NCBI GenBank assembly: GCA_017405645.1
Contig: JAFQZZ010000001.1
Coordinates: forward strand, 1 to 40,184
Reading direction: 5' to 3'
DNA length: 40,184 bases
DNA from: Bacillota bacterium
Lineage (GTDB): Bacteria > Bacillota > Clostridia > Peptostreptococcales > Anaerovoracaceae
The notes under the pieces were generated by a model. The model saw nothing but the letters and a program-made list of their open reading frames with translations, was not told the origin of the DNA and ran no database searches. Of this stretch, positions 31,735 through 40,184 are shown piece after piece. Both the position numbers and the translations under genes were made by a program. Positions within the stretch are counted from its first letter, which is position 1. Every line of letters starts with the position of its first letter.

Positions 31735-33252
31735 ATGGCTATCAGAATACTTCCCTTTACAAACGAATACGAACTCCATCTGATGGACGAGTCCAAGAAA
31801 ATCGGCTATGCCGACCGGATCGCCTTCCCCAGAAACGCGGAGGAGATCGCCCAGATCCTGAGGATCTGCAGTCTGGAGGAGTCCCCTGTTACCGTACAGG
31901 GCTCCCGGACCGGCGTGGGGGGCGGCGCGGTCCCTTTCGGGGGCATGGTCATCAGTCTCGAAAAAATGAAGAATCTGCGGGCCGGATCCTCCGGTGACAG
32001 CGTGATCGCAGGGGCGGCGGTCCCCCTGGAAGAGATCAACCGCTTTGTCCGGAAAATGAGCAAGGGCACCCTGTTCCTGCCGCCGGATCCCACGGAGACC
32101 ACCGCCAGCGCCGGCGGCGTGGTCTGCTGCAATTCCTCCGGGGCCCGGACCTACGGTTACGGTCCCATGCGGGGCTTTGTCAGACGGATCCGGGTAGTGC
32201 TGGCAGACGGGAAGATCCTGGACATCCCCCGGGGCAGATACTTTGCCGAAGGGAGACGTTTTTCCCTCACCATCCCGGCCCTGAACGGGGAACCTTTCCG
32301 TCTGGAAACGGAGCTTCCTTCCTATACGGTGCCGGAGGTGAAAAACGCCGCCGGGTACTGGATCCGGGAAAACATGGACCTGATCGATCTGTTTATCGGC
32401 GCGGAGGGGACCCTGGGAGTCATCGCGGAAGCGGAGTTCTCCGTAGTGGAGAAACCGCCGATGGTCTGGGGGCTCATCGCCTTTTTCCCGGAAGAGGACC
32501 AGGGAGTTGTCTTTACCGAAGCCCTGAAAGCCATCGATGATCACGGCTGCATTTCCATGGAATATTTCGACAGGGGATCCCTGGGCCTGCTGCTGGAGAA
32601 ACAAAGCGAAATGAAGGGACGGCTGTCCTGGCATGTCCCGGAAGGGTTTTCCGAAGCGGTATTCCTGGAAGTGGCGGCGGAAGACAAGGAGCATATGGCT
32701 GAAAGGATCCATGTCATCGAGCAGGAGATCCTTCATGCCGGCGGGGATCCCGGGGATGCCTGGGTGGCCGCCAGCGGCCTGAGCTTCCACAGTTTCAAGG
32801 AACTGCGCCACGCCACGCCGGAAGCGGTCAACGCCCGGATCGCCGAGATCAAGAAGGTCCAGCGGGAGATCACCAAACTGGGCAGCGACATGTCGGTGCC
32901 GGCGGATAAACTGCCCCGGACCCTGCGGATGTACCGGGAGGACCTGCGGAAAGCAGGACTGGACTTCGTGATCTTCGGCCACATCGGTAACAGCCACCTC
33001 CACGTGAACGTCATCAGCAGGAACAAGGAAGAGTACGACCTGGGCAAAAGCATTTATGCCGGCTGGGCGAAGACCGTCAGCGAAATGGGCGGAAGCGTCT
33101 CCGCCGAACACGGCGTCGGCAAGCTGAAAAGGGAGTTCCTGCGGATCATGTACGGCGATGACGGTGTCAGCGAGATGCGGGAGCTGAAAAAAGTCTTCGA
33201 TCCGAAGGGGATTCTGGGCCGGGACAACATATTTTTGTGGAAAAACGATTAA
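31735..33252 (+). CDS. FAD-linked oxidase, GlcD/D-lactate dehydrogenase type
   Basis: A 505-residue flavoprotein of the vanillyl-alcohol-oxidase fold. The FAD-binding N-terminal domain shows TVQGSRTGVGGGAVPFGGMV, PPDPTETTASAGGVVCCNSSG (read in parts) and GAEGTLGVI. The C-terminal substrate cap has GHIGNSHLHVNVI and SAEHGVGKLK. Such enzymes oxidise D-lactate, glycolate or other 2-hydroxyacids, in anaerobes often with an electron-transfer flavoprotein; no etfAB is visible here. It lies 18 bases after rnhB. Confidence 0.92.
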   Translation: MAIRILPFTNEYELHLMDESKKIGYADRIAFPRNAEEIAQILRICSLEESPVTVQGSRTGVGGGAVPFGGMVISLEKMKNLRAGSSGDSVIAGAAVPLEEINRFVRKMSKGTLFLPPDPTETTASAGGVVCCNSSGARTYGYGPMRGFVRRIRVVLADGKILDIPRGRYFAEGRRFSLTIPALNGEPFRLETELPSYTVPEVKNAAGYWIRENMDLIDLFIGAEGTLGVIAEAEFSVVEKPPMVWGLIAFFPEEDQGVVFTEALKAIDDHGCISMEYFDRGSLGLLLEKQSEMKGRLSWHVPEGFSEAVFLEVAAEDKEHMAERIHVIEQEILHAGGDPGDAWVAASGLSFHSFKELRHATPEAVNARIAEIKKVQREITKLGSDMSVPADKLPRTLRMYREDLRKAGLDFVIFGHIGNSHLHVNVISRNKEEYDLGKSIYAGWAKTVSEMGGSVSAEHGVGKLKREFLRIMYGDDGVSEMRELKKVFDPKGILGRDNIFLWKND

Positions 33253-33266
33253 AAATAAGATATAAT
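33238..33266 (+). promoter_or_regulatory. Candidate promoter of valS
   Basis: A perfect TATAAT (33261-33266) with a weak -35 (TGGAAA, 33238-33243, spacing 17) that overlaps the end of the oxidase gene. The leader is about 52 bases, too short for a T-box riboswitch. Confidence 0.5.
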
Positions 33267-33324
33267 AATTAAGTTAAAGTGTTATCAGCAAATAAAATGA
33301 TAAATGAATAATCAGGAGAATGTC

Positions 33325-35985
33325 ATGCTTGCGAAAACATACGATCCAAAACAATTCGAAGAGAGAATCTATGAAAAGTGGGAAACCTCCGGCGCCTTTA
33401 AGGCGACCGCCGGTTCCGGGAAAAAACCTTACACCATCGTGATGCCGCCCCCGAACATCACCGGGCAGCTGCACATGGGCCATGCGCTGGACCAGACCCT
33501 GCAGGATGTGCTGATCCGCTGGAAGCGGATGCAGGGGTATGAAGCCCTGTGGGTACCGGGCACGGACCATGCGTCCATCGCGACGGAGGTCAAGGTCGTG
33601 GACCGGATCCGGGAAGAGGAAGGAAAGACCAAGGAAGACCTGGGACGTGAGGAATTCCTGAAGAGAGCCTGGAAATGGAAAGAGGAATTCGGCGGAAAAA
33701 TCACCGAGCAGGTCCGCAAACTCGGCAACTCCTGCGACTGGGACCGGGAACGTTTCACCATGGACGAGGGCTGCAACAAAGCCGTCACCCAGTTTTTCAT
33801 CGATCTGTACAACGACGGTCTGATCTACCGGGGAAACCGGTTGATCAACTGGTGCCCCTGCTGCCGGACCACCCTGTCCGACGCGGAGGTCGAACACGAA
33901 GATAAAAACGGAAAATACTACTATGTCCGCTATGATGCGGCGGACGGCAGCGGCGACAGCATGATCGTCGCCACCTCCCGTCCCGAAACCATCTTCGCGG
34001 ACTCCGGCATCGCCGTCAATCCGAAAGATGACCGGTATAAAGACGTGGTCGGCAAAGAATTCTTCATCCCCACCACGAACAGAGCAATCCCGGTGGTGGA
34101 AGACCCCTATCCGGATATGGAGAAGGGGACCGGTGCGGTGAAAATCACCCCGGCCCACGACTTCAACGACTTTGAAGTGGGCCAGCGCTGCGGGCTGGAG
34201 ACTTACGTCTGCATCGATTTCGACGGCACCATGACCGAACTGGCCGGCAAGTACAAAGGCCTGGATACCTATGAATGCCGGCGGCAGTTCGTCAAGGAAC
34301 TGGACGAGACCGGCCACCTGGTGAAGGTGGAGGACATGGTGATCCCCACGGGCACCTGCTACCGCTGCCACACCGTCGTGGAACCCATGCTGTCGGAACA
34401 GTGGTTCGTCAAGATGGAACCCCTGGCCGTGAGAGCCATTGAAGTGGCCCACACCGGGGAACTGATCCACGTGCCGGAACGGTTTGAGAAGATCTATCTC
34501 CACTGGCTGGAGAACATCAAGGACTGGTGCATTTCCCGTCAGCTGTGGTGGGGGCACCGGATCCCGGCTTACTACTGCGACGACTGCGGCGAGATCACCG
34601 TGGGCACGGAAATGCCGGCGAGCTGTCCGAAATGCGGATGCAAATCCCTGCACCAGGACGAAGACGTGCTGGACACCTGGTTCAGGTCCGGACTGTGGCC
34701 TTTCTCCACGCTGGGCTGGCCGGAACAGACGGAAGACATGGATTATTTCTATCCCACCGACGTACTGGTCACGGGATATGACATCATCTTCTTCTGGGTA
34801 GTGAGAATGGTATTCTCAGCCCTGTATACCACCGGCAAATCGCCGTACCAGTACGTGTACGTCCACGGCCTGGTCCGGGATGCGCTGGGAAGAAAAATGA
34901 GCAAATCCCTGGGCAACGGCATCGACCCGCTGGAAATGATCGACCAGTACGGCGCGGACGCCCTGCGGTTCATGCTGATGACCGGCATCACCCCGGGCAA
35001 CGACATGCGTTTCCAGACCGAAAAGATCGAAGCGGCCCGGAACTTCGCCAACAAGCTGTGGAATGCCTCCCGGTTCGTCCTGATGAACGCAGAGGACGCC
35101 GATATCATCGACGAGGAAACAGCTAAGGCCAACTTCAAGGCGGAAGACAAGTGGATCCTGGCCCGGATCAATGAGACCAGCCGGGAGGTCACCGCTTACC
35201 TGGATAAATTCGAACTGTCCCTGGCGGGGCAGAAGGTCTATGACTTCATCTGGAACGAATACTGCGACTGGTACATCGAGATCGTGAAGAGCCGTTTGAA
35301 CGGCGAGGACGGGGATGACCGGAACACGGCGGTCTACACGCTGATCCGGGTCATGAGAGACATGCTGAAGCTCCTGCACCCCTTTATGCCCTTCATCACA
35401 GAAGAGATCTGGAGCTTCCTGCCGGGCGCGGAGGAAGCGGGGATGCTGATCCGGGCTGACTGGCCGGTCTACGACGAGGCCATGGATTACAGCGATTCCG
35501 TGGAAGCCATTGAAATGGCCATGGGCGCGGTCCGGAGCATCCGGAACATCCGTGCGGAAGCCGGCGCGATGCCTTCCAGAAAGCTGACGGCGGTCATCGT
35601 GGCCAAAGGCAGAACGGCGGAGATCCTGAAGGCCGACGAACGGTACATCAAGAGCCTGGCAAACATCACCCAGATCACCTATCTGGAAGACAAGTCCGCT
35701 GCGCCTCAGGATGTCATGAGCGGCGTCATCGGCGGCGCGGAGATCCTGATCCCGCTGGACGACCTGCTGGACTACCAGGCGGAATTCGAACGGCTGGGAA
35801 AGGAAAAGGACAAGCTGGACAAGGAAGTCAGCCGTCTGGAAAAGAAACTCTCCAATGAAGGGTTCCTGAAGAAGGCCCCGGAAAAAGTGGTAGAGGAAGA
35901 ACGGGCCAAACTGGCCAATTACCGGGATATGCTGGAGAAAGTCCTGGCCCGGATCGGCCAGGTGGAACAGAAACTGGCGAAATAA
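33325..35985 (+). CDS. valS: Valine-tRNA ligase
   Basis: An 886-residue class I aminoacyl-tRNA synthetase. The HIGH signature is H50-M-G-H53 in PPPNITGQLHMGHALDQ. The KMSKS loop is K524-M-S-K-S528. The editing domain lies between. RSGLWPFSTLGWPEQT and the C-terminal coiled-coil arm (about residues 815-885), specific to ValRS, are present. I start at 33325 because AGGAGA (33314-33319) is properly spaced from it. An ATG at 33304 has no good site. Its stop codon shares a base with folC. Confidence 0.97.
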   Translation: MLAKTYDPKQFEERIYEKWETSGAFKATAGSGKKPYTIVMPPPNITGQLHMGHALDQTLQDVLIRWKRMQGYEALWVPGTDHASIATEVKVVDRIREEEGKTKEDLGREEFLKRAWKWKEEFGGKITEQVRKLGNSCDWDRERFTMDEGCNKAVTQFFIDLYNDGLIYRGNRLINWCPCCRTTLSDAEVEHEDKNGKYYYVRYDAADGSGDSMIVATSRPETIFADSGIAVNPKDDRYKDVVGKEFFIPTTNRAIPVVEDPYPDMEKGTGAVKITPAHDFNDFEVGQRCGLETYVCIDFDGTMTELAGKYKGLDTYECRRQFVKELDETGHLVKVEDMVIPTGTCYRCHTVVEPMLSEQWFVKMEPLAVRAIEVAHTGELIHVPERFEKIYLHWLENIKDWCISRQLWWGHRIPAYYCDDCGEITVGTEMPASCPKCGCKSLHQDEDVLDTWFRSGLWPFSTLGWPEQTEDMDYFYPTDVLVTGYDIIFFWVVRMVFSALYTTGKSPYQYVYVHGLVRDALGRKMSKSLGNGIDPLEMIDQYGADALRFMLMTGITPGNDMRFQTEKIEAARNFANKLWNASRFVLMNAEDADIIDEETAKANFKAEDKWILARINETSREVTAYLDKFELSLAGQKVYDFIWNEYCDWYIEIVKSRLNGEDGDDRNTAVYTLIRVMRDMLKLLHPFMPFITEEIWSFLPGAEEAGMLIRADWPVYDEAMDYSDSVEAIEMAMGAVRSIRNIRAEAGAMPSRKLTAVIVAKGRTAEILKADERYIKSLANITQITYLEDKSAAPQDVMSGVIGGAEILIPLDDLLDYQAEFERLGKEKDKLDKEVSRLEKKLSNEGFLKKAPEKVVEEERAKLANYRDMLEKVLARIGQVEQKLAK

Positions 35986-37328
35986 TGAACAGAGCTGATT
36001 TGCTGGAACAAAGCATTTTAAAAATCAAAGAATATGCACGCTACGGAAGCAAACCGGGCCTGGAACGGGTCCGGGAGCTTCTCCGGCGGCTGGGAGATCC
36101 CCATAAGGATCTGAAAGTCATACACGTAGGCGGCACCAACGGAAAGGGTTCTGTGTGCCGGTACGTGTATTCTGTTTTACAGAGGGCCGGGTACCGCTGC
36201 GGCCTGTACATTTCCCCCTTCATCGAGGAATTCACGGAACGGATCGAGTTTGACGGGGAGCAGATCTCTCCGGAGGACCTGGCGGTCCTGACGGACAAAG
36301 TGACCGCGGCGGCGGAGGAGATCGTGTCGGAAGGACTGGAATCGCCCACGGAATTCGAGATCATCGCCGCCATCGCTTTCCTGTATTACAGGGACAAAAA
36401 CGCGGATGCGGTGATCCTGGAAGTGGGGCTGGGCGGCCGGGGCGACGCCACCAACGTGATCGAACGTCCCATGGCGGTCTGCATCGCTTCCGTGTCCATG
36501 GACCATATGGATTACCTGGGCGACACCATCGAACAGATCGCCTGGGAAAAATCCGGCATTCTGAAGACCGGGGTGCCGCTGGTGTACGCCTCCGAAGACC
36601 CTGCCGTAAGGCGGGTGCTGGAAGAGAGGGCGGAGGAGAGGAAGACTCCGGTGTATCACATGTCGAAGGACCGGGTCCGCATCCTGGAAGACCGGCCGGA
36701 GGGCATCGTTTTTGACGCCCGGACCTATTCTTCCCGGTACGAAAGCCTGACGACGGGCATGCCGGGGGAACACCAGGTCATGAACGCCCTGTGCGCCCTG
36801 CAGATCCTGGAGCTTCTACAGGAGAACAACGGTTTCCGGATCCCTCCTGAAGCCCTGAAAACGGGGATTTCCGAGGCGAAACAGCCGGGAAGGATCGAGA
36901 TACTGAAAGAAGACCCTTACGTGGTTCTGGACGGCTCTCACAACGCCGACAGCGTTGCCGCCCTGTGCAGCTGGATCCGGGTCCATTTCAGTCCGGAGGA
37001 CCGGCTGCTGGTGGTCACGGGCGTTTTGAAGGACAAGGAATACGAAAAGATCGCCGCGATGCTGACGAACGTCGCATCGGATTTCATCGTCACGGAACCG
37101 GCCAGCTACCGAAAACTGCCGGCGGAGGAGTACCTTCGGGTGATCCGAAACCATCTGGGACCGGAGGGAAGGGCGGAGGTCTGCGCCAATCCCCGGGAGG
37201 CGGCTGTGCAGGCCTATCGGATACTGACGGAAAAAAACAATGTGAATCTTCCGATAAAGGGATTGATTTTTACCGGCTCCCTGTATATGATAGGGGAAGT
37301 CAGGAAAACACTGAGGACATATATATAA
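35985..37328 (+). CDS. folC: Folylpolyglutamate synthase / dihydrofolate synthase
   Basis: A 447-residue Mur-ligase-like enzyme adding glutamate to folates. The P-loop is GGTNGKGS at 49-56. LEVGLGGRGDATNVI, SVSMDHMDYLGDTIEQIAWEKSGI (read in parts) and LDGSHNADS are family signatures. The start codon overlaps the valS stop (TAATG). valS-folC adjacency is frequent in Firmicutes. Confidence 0.96.
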   Translation: MNRADLLEQSILKIKEYARYGSKPGLERVRELLRRLGDPHKDLKVIHVGGTNGKGSVCRYVYSVLQRAGYRCGLYISPFIEEFTERIEFDGEQISPEDLAVLTDKVTAAAEEIVSEGLESPTEFEIIAAIAFLYYRDKNADAVILEVGLGGRGDATNVIERPMAVCIASVSMDHMDYLGDTIEQIAWEKSGILKTGVPLVYASEDPAVRRVLEERAEERKTPVYHMSKDRVRILEDRPEGIVFDARTYSSRYESLTTGMPGEHQVMNALCALQILELLQENNGFRIPPEALKTGISEAKQPGRIEILKEDPYVVLDGSHNADSVAALCSWIRVHFSPEDRLLVVTGVLKDKEYEKIAAMLTNVASDFIVTEPASYRKLPAEEYLRVIRNHLGPEGRAEVCANPREAAVQAYRILTEKNNVNLPIKGLIFTGSLYMIGEVRKTLRTYI

Positions 37329-37350
37329 TAAAATGGACGGAGGTATGAAA

Positions 37351-38253
37351 ATGGCCGCAAATCTTGTCATATTATTATATAACAGCCATTCCGGGAAAAA
37401 GACCTTCGCGTCCCATCTGGACACGATCATCGAAAAATTCCAGGACCAGGGCCTGCAGATCGTTCCTTTTAAGATCACACGGCAGCCGGAACCCATCGCC
37501 GCATTTTTGAACTCCCTGAACAAGGAGGATGTGACGAAGGTGCTGATCGCCGGCGGCGACGGATCCGTGGACATCTGCATCAACGCCATGCTCCAGGCGG
37601 ATTATCATGCGCCCATCGCCATCCTCCCCACCGGGACGGCCAACGACATGGCCCACCACCTGGAGATTCCCCCCACGCTGGAGGGGATGCTGAAGATCGC
37701 CATGGGTTCCTACACGATCCCCATGGACATCGGCCTGATCAACGGGAAGTACTTCGTGAACGAGGCCAGCCTGGGCGCCCTCATCGACGTGAGCCAGAAG
37801 ACGGACCAGAAGGTGAAGAACACCTTCGGCATGCTTGGCTATTACCTGCAGGGGATCCAGATGATCCCGGAGATCAAGCCCTTTGACGTTAGAATCACCA
37901 TCGACGGGGAGACCCTGGAGAGGAAAATCTTCATGATGTTCGTCCTGAACGGCAGCGTCATCGGCGGCTTCAAGGATGTGTCCCCGAAGGCCTCGGTCCA
38001 TGACGGGAAGTTCGACGTGCTGATCTTCAACGACTGTCCGCCCCTGGAATTCCTCAATACGGTGAGCCTGTTTCTCCGGAGGGTCCATTTCAAGAGCCAT
38101 TACGTGGAATTCATCAAGACCGACAATCTCTACATCGAGACGGACAAAAAGACCGGCGTGGACATCGACGGCGAAAAGGGACCGGATTTCCCCCTGGACA
38201 TCAAGCTGGTGCCGGAACGTTTCCGGATCTGCGTCCACACGGCCATCCGTTAG
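37351..38253 (+). CDS. Diacylglycerol kinase-like lipid kinase (YegS/DagK family)
   Basis: A 300-residue lipid kinase. The nucleotide-binding GGDGS motif is at residues 68-72, preceded by the NSHSGKK motif; LPTGTANDMAHHL is the conserved substrate/nucleotide region. It probably phosphorylates diacylglycerol or a related lipid at the membrane surface. I prefer the ATG at 37351 (GGAGGT six bases upstream) over 37333 or 37345, which lack or sit too close to the site. It lies 22 bases after folC. Confidence 0.93.
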   Translation: MAANLVILLYNSHSGKKTFASHLDTIIEKFQDQGLQIVPFKITRQPEPIAAFLNSLNKEDVTKVLIAGGDGSVDICINAMLQADYHAPIAILPTGTANDMAHHLEIPPTLEGMLKIAMGSYTIPMDIGLINGKYFVNEASLGALIDVSQKTDQKVKNTFGMLGYYLQGIQMIPEIKPFDVRITIDGETLERKIFMMFVLNGSVIGGFKDVSPKASVHDGKFDVLIFNDCPPLEFLNTVSLFLRRVHFKSHYVEFIKTDNLYIETDKKTGVDIDGEKGPDFPLDIKLVPERFRICVHTAIR

Positions 38254-38274
38254 CAACGGCAAATAAAAAAGTAT

Positions 38275-38302
38275 TTGAATCACCAGAGCTCTGTTGTATA
38301 AT
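38275..38302 (+). promoter_or_regulatory. Promoter with an embedded palindrome, before the third EamA gene
   Basis: TTGAAT (38275-38280) and TATAAT (38297-38302) are spaced by 16 bases. The perfect palindrome CAGAGCTCTG (38284-38293) fills the spacer, and CAGAGCT recurs at about 38320. A repressor bound between the boxes would block transcription. No terminator for the preceding lipid kinase gene is visible. Confidence 0.55.
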
Positions 38303-38348
38303 CGTTTTAACGGTTGACACAGAGCTTTTTGAATGAGAGAGTACGATC

Positions 38349-39290
38349 ATGTTCTTAACGAAAGACAGCTTCGCCAAGGGCGCTTTCCTGTCTTCCTTCG
38401 GGGGGATCTGCTGGGCCCTGTCCGGCACCTTCGGCCAGTATCTGTTCGAAGTGGGGGGCTTTGACGCCATCTGGCTGACCACCGTCCGCCTGCTGGCGGC
38501 CGGTTTCATCATGCTGGGGGTCTCCCTGATCAAAAATGGGAAGGCCACCTTCGATATCTGGAAAGACAAGCGGGATATTTTCGAGATCATCGTGTACGGA
38601 CTGCTGGGAATGGCCGGCGTCCAGATCACCTATTTCGGATGCATCCAGTTTTCCAATGCGGCTACAGGAACCATCATCCAGTACATCGGTTCCGTGGTGA
38701 TCGTGCTGTACGTGGCCCTGCGGGCCTTCCGGTTGCCGGCCAGGTCCGAGGTGGCGGCACTGATCCTGGCCATCGGCGGCCTGTTCATTCTTTCCACCCA
38801 CGGAGACATCCACACCCTGGTCTTTTCGGAAAAAGCCCTGATCATCGGGCTGGTCTCGGCCTGCCTGATGGCCTTTTATTCCCTGCAGCCCCGCCGGATG
38901 CTGAAAAAATTCGACACCCTCCGGGTCAACGGCTGGGGGATGATGCTGGGTGGAATCCTCATGTTCTTTATCCGGCAGCCCTGGGAACTGGGGGGCGGCA
39001 CCCTGGATCTCAAGTGCGTCCTGGCCACGGTCGGCGTGGTGCTCCTGGGCACCATCATGTCCTTCTTCTGCTACATGGAAGGGGTCCGGATTATCGGATC
39101 GGACCTGGCGGTGTTGTACGCGGCGGTGGAACCGCTGACGGCTGCCGTCGTGGGCATCCTCTGGTTCCATATACCCTGGGGTTTCATGGACTGGATCGGC
39201 GCCGCCATGATCGTCTCCACGGTCTTCATCATATCCCTGGCGCCCCGATGGGCCAATAAGAAAGCGATCACGAAAGAGGGAGTCTCATGA
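38349..39290 (+). CDS. EamA/DMT-family transporter (third, divergent copy)
   Basis: A 313-residue ten-helix protein with two EamA repeats: FLSSFGGICWALSGTFGQYL opens the first, and the second ends with SFFCYMEGVRIIGSDLAVLYAAVEPLTA (read in parts), the classic EamA signature. It is only distantly related to the two other EamA proteins of the window. Its stop overlaps the start of the TauE/SafE gene (ATGA), so the two permeases are made together, probably for related substrates. Confidence 0.9.
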   Translation: MFLTKDSFAKGAFLSSFGGICWALSGTFGQYLFEVGGFDAIWLTTVRLLAAGFIMLGVSLIKNGKATFDIWKDKRDIFEIIVYGLLGMAGVQITYFGCIQFSNAATGTIIQYIGSVVIVLYVALRAFRLPARSEVAALILAIGGLFILSTHGDIHTLVFSEKALIIGLVSACLMAFYSLQPRRMLKKFDTLRVNGWGMMLGGILMFFIRQPWELGGGTLDLKCVLATVGVVLLGTIMSFFCYMEGVRIIGSDLAVLYAAVEPLTAAVVGILWFHIPWGFMDWIGAAMIVSTVFIISLAPRWANKKAITKEGVS

Positions 39291-40006
39291 AACTGCTGCT
39301 CTTTATCTTGATTCAGGTCTTTGCGAATATCATCCAGGCCATCACGGGATTTGCCGGGGGACCGCTGGCCATGCCGCCTTCCATGGCGCTGGTAGGCGTC
39401 ATTCCCGCCAAAAGTTCATTATCCCTGATCTTTCTGGTTTCCACCGGCGTCGTTGCTTTCCAGAACCGACGGCATATCAATCCGAAGAAACTCGGAACCA
39501 TGCTGTTTTTCATGGCCTTCGGCTTTCTGCCCGGCCTGTGGCTTTTTGCCCATATGGAAGCGACCATGATCATGATCATCTACGGGATCGTGGTCACGCT
39601 GATCGGCATATGGAAACTGTGGAGGCCCCAGGTCTCCGGAAACGGCAGCAGATGGGGCTACCTGGCCCTGATCCTGTCGGGCATCACCCAGGGCATGTTC
39701 ACCAGCGGAGGTCCCTTTGCGGTGATCTATGCGTCTTCCGCCATGAAGGACAAGGACGAATTCCGGGCCACCTTATCCGCGGTTTGGGCGATCCTGAACC
39801 TATACATGGTGATCGACATGTATTTCCGGGGGATGTATCCGCCTTATAACATCAAACTGGGCATGGTCAGCATCCTGCCGGTCTTCGCCGCCATATGGAT
39901 CGGCAACCGGATCAATAAAAAGCTGGATGCGGCTGCCTTCATGAAACTGGTTTTCATCCTGCTGATCGTTTCCGGTATATTACTGATCATCAATGCATTA
40001 CGGTAG
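39287..40006 (+). CDS. TauE/SafE (TSUP) family anion permease
   Basis: A 239-residue membrane protein with about seven to eight helices. The N-terminal QAITGFAGGPLAMPPSMALVG and the second-repeat GITQGMFTSGGPFAVIYAS match the TSUP family, which carries sulfite, sulfoacetate or other anions. It is translationally coupled to the EamA gene. Its downstream hairpin is abutted by an IS3 element. Confidence 0.9.
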   Translation: MKLLLFILIQVFANIIQAITGFAGGPLAMPPSMALVGVIPAKSSLSLIFLVSTGVVAFQNRRHINPKKLGTMLFFMAFGFLPGLWLFAHMEATMIMIIYGIVVTLIGIWKLWRPQVSGNGSRWGYLALILSGITQGMFTSGGPFAVIYASSAMKDKDEFRATLSAVWAILNLYMVIDMYFRGMYPPYNIKLGMVSILPVFAAIWIGNRINKKLDAAAFMKLVFILLIVSGILLIINALR

Positions 40007-40017
40007 CATAAAGTCAT

Positions 40018-40045
40018 AAAAAATGCCCCGCGGCATGCGGGACAT
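40018..40045 (+). terminator. Terminator stem after the TauE/SafE gene, apparently cut by the insertion element
   Basis: A run of six A (40018-40023) leads into ATGCCCCGC (40023-40031) pairing with GCGGGACAT (40037-40045) with one mismatch. The T tract expected next is replaced by the end of the insertion element. Confidence 0.55.
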
Positions 40046-40073
40046 GAGGTGACCCCAAAAAGTTAGACTTTTG

Positions 40074-40100
40074 CTCCAGCGAGAAATCGCTGGAGTTTTT
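40074..40100 (+). terminator. Hairpin with T run just inside the insertion element
   Basis: CTCCAGCGA (40074-40082), a GAAA loop and TCGCTGGAG (40087-40095) are followed by TTTTTC. It is oriented to stop transcription coming from the neighbouring chromosomal genes into the element, where it would be antisense to the transposase. Confidence 0.6.
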
Positions 40101-40184
40101 CTATGCAGCTAACATGGTTTTTCGGTACTCGACCGGACTTCGGTATCCGAGAGATGCCTTGCTGCGTTTCTCGTTGTAATAACA
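40101..40184 (-). CDS. IS3-family transposase (OrfB) C-terminal fragment
   Basis: The last 27 codons are visible, ending at a TAG opposite 40101-40103. The peptide includes YYNEKRSKASLGYRSPVEYR, the standard C terminus of DDE transposases of the IS3 family (YYN..R...L...SP..YR). The catalytic residues lie outside the window, so whether the gene is intact is unknown. Confidence 0.85.
   Translation of the reverse strand, partial: CYYNEKRSKASLGYRSPVEYRKTMLAA

Larger units (their letters stand above)
40045..40184 (-). mobile_element. End of an IS3-family insertion sequence (partial, runs off the window)
   Basis: TGACCCCAAAAAGTTAGAC (40050-40068) is the type of terminal inverted repeat found in IS150-like IS3 elements. 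A transposase C terminus follows on the minus strand. The outer boundary is uncertain between 40045 and 40050. The other end and any target duplication lie outside the window. Confidence 0.8.

Noticed and set aside
33253..33324. T-box riboswitch before valS
   Set aside because: The gap is too short for the structure and contains no T-box-like sequence that I can see.

Overview
The window looks like chromosomal DNA of a strictly anaerobic, moderately GC-rich Clostridia-type Firmicute. The evidence is a trimeric NADH-linked [FeFe]-hydrogenase with its own maturases, the Firmicute gene order rplS-rbgA-rnhB, strong AGGAGG-type ribosome binding sites, a KdpD/KdpE-type regulator pair and near-consensus sigma-A promoters. 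I see no tRNA, rRNA, CRISPR array or phage module. The only mobile DNA is the edge of an IS3-family element at the right end.

Layout. 1-1741: the tail of an upstream oxidoreductase subunit, a DAO-type FAD oxidoreductase and a RidA-family deaminase, which together look like an amino-acid or imine oxidation unit. 1858-2769: an EamA/DMT exporter with a hairpin-rich leader. 3050-11112: one compact hydrogenase unit, hydE-hydG-hydF-hydC-hydB-hydA, with its own promoter and a strong terminator just upstream. 11130-13251: a lipoprotein and a DUF2812-like membrane protein. 13413-16588: an AT-richer block with a short KdpD-like kinase, a KdpE-like regulator and, convergently, an ArsB/NhaD/SLC13-type ion permease. 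16736-20105 (minus strand): a penicillin-binding transpeptidase translationally coupled to an FHA-domain/SEDS (FtsW/RodA) fusion. The SEDS frame is broken by a one-base deletion in a T run.

20380-28299 (plus strand): a CPA2 cation/proton antiporter with its own promoter and terminator, an AlkD-like protein, a second EamA exporter closely related to the first, an 85-residue acidic protein, a MEMO1-AMMECR1 fusion, the AmmeMemoRadiSam radical SAM enzyme, a nitroreductase and an acetoacetyl-CoA synthetase. 28377-29618 (minus strand): a DUF1015 protein. 29816-38253 (plus strand): housekeeping genes rplS, rbgA, rnhB, a GlcD-type flavin oxidase, valS, folC and a DagK/YegS lipid kinase. 38349-40006: a third EamA protein coupled to a TauE/SafE permease. 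The window closes in an IS3 element inserted beside the stem of the presumed terminator of that unit.

Most notable are the self-contained hydrogenase plus maturase operon with a Cys-to-Ser variant in its first H-cluster motif, the FHA-SEDS/PBP pair with its frameshift, the AmmeMemoRadiSam cassette linked to a nitroreductase, and the Kdp-like two-component pair without any kdpFABC. All family assignments come from reading motifs by eye; no database search was run.
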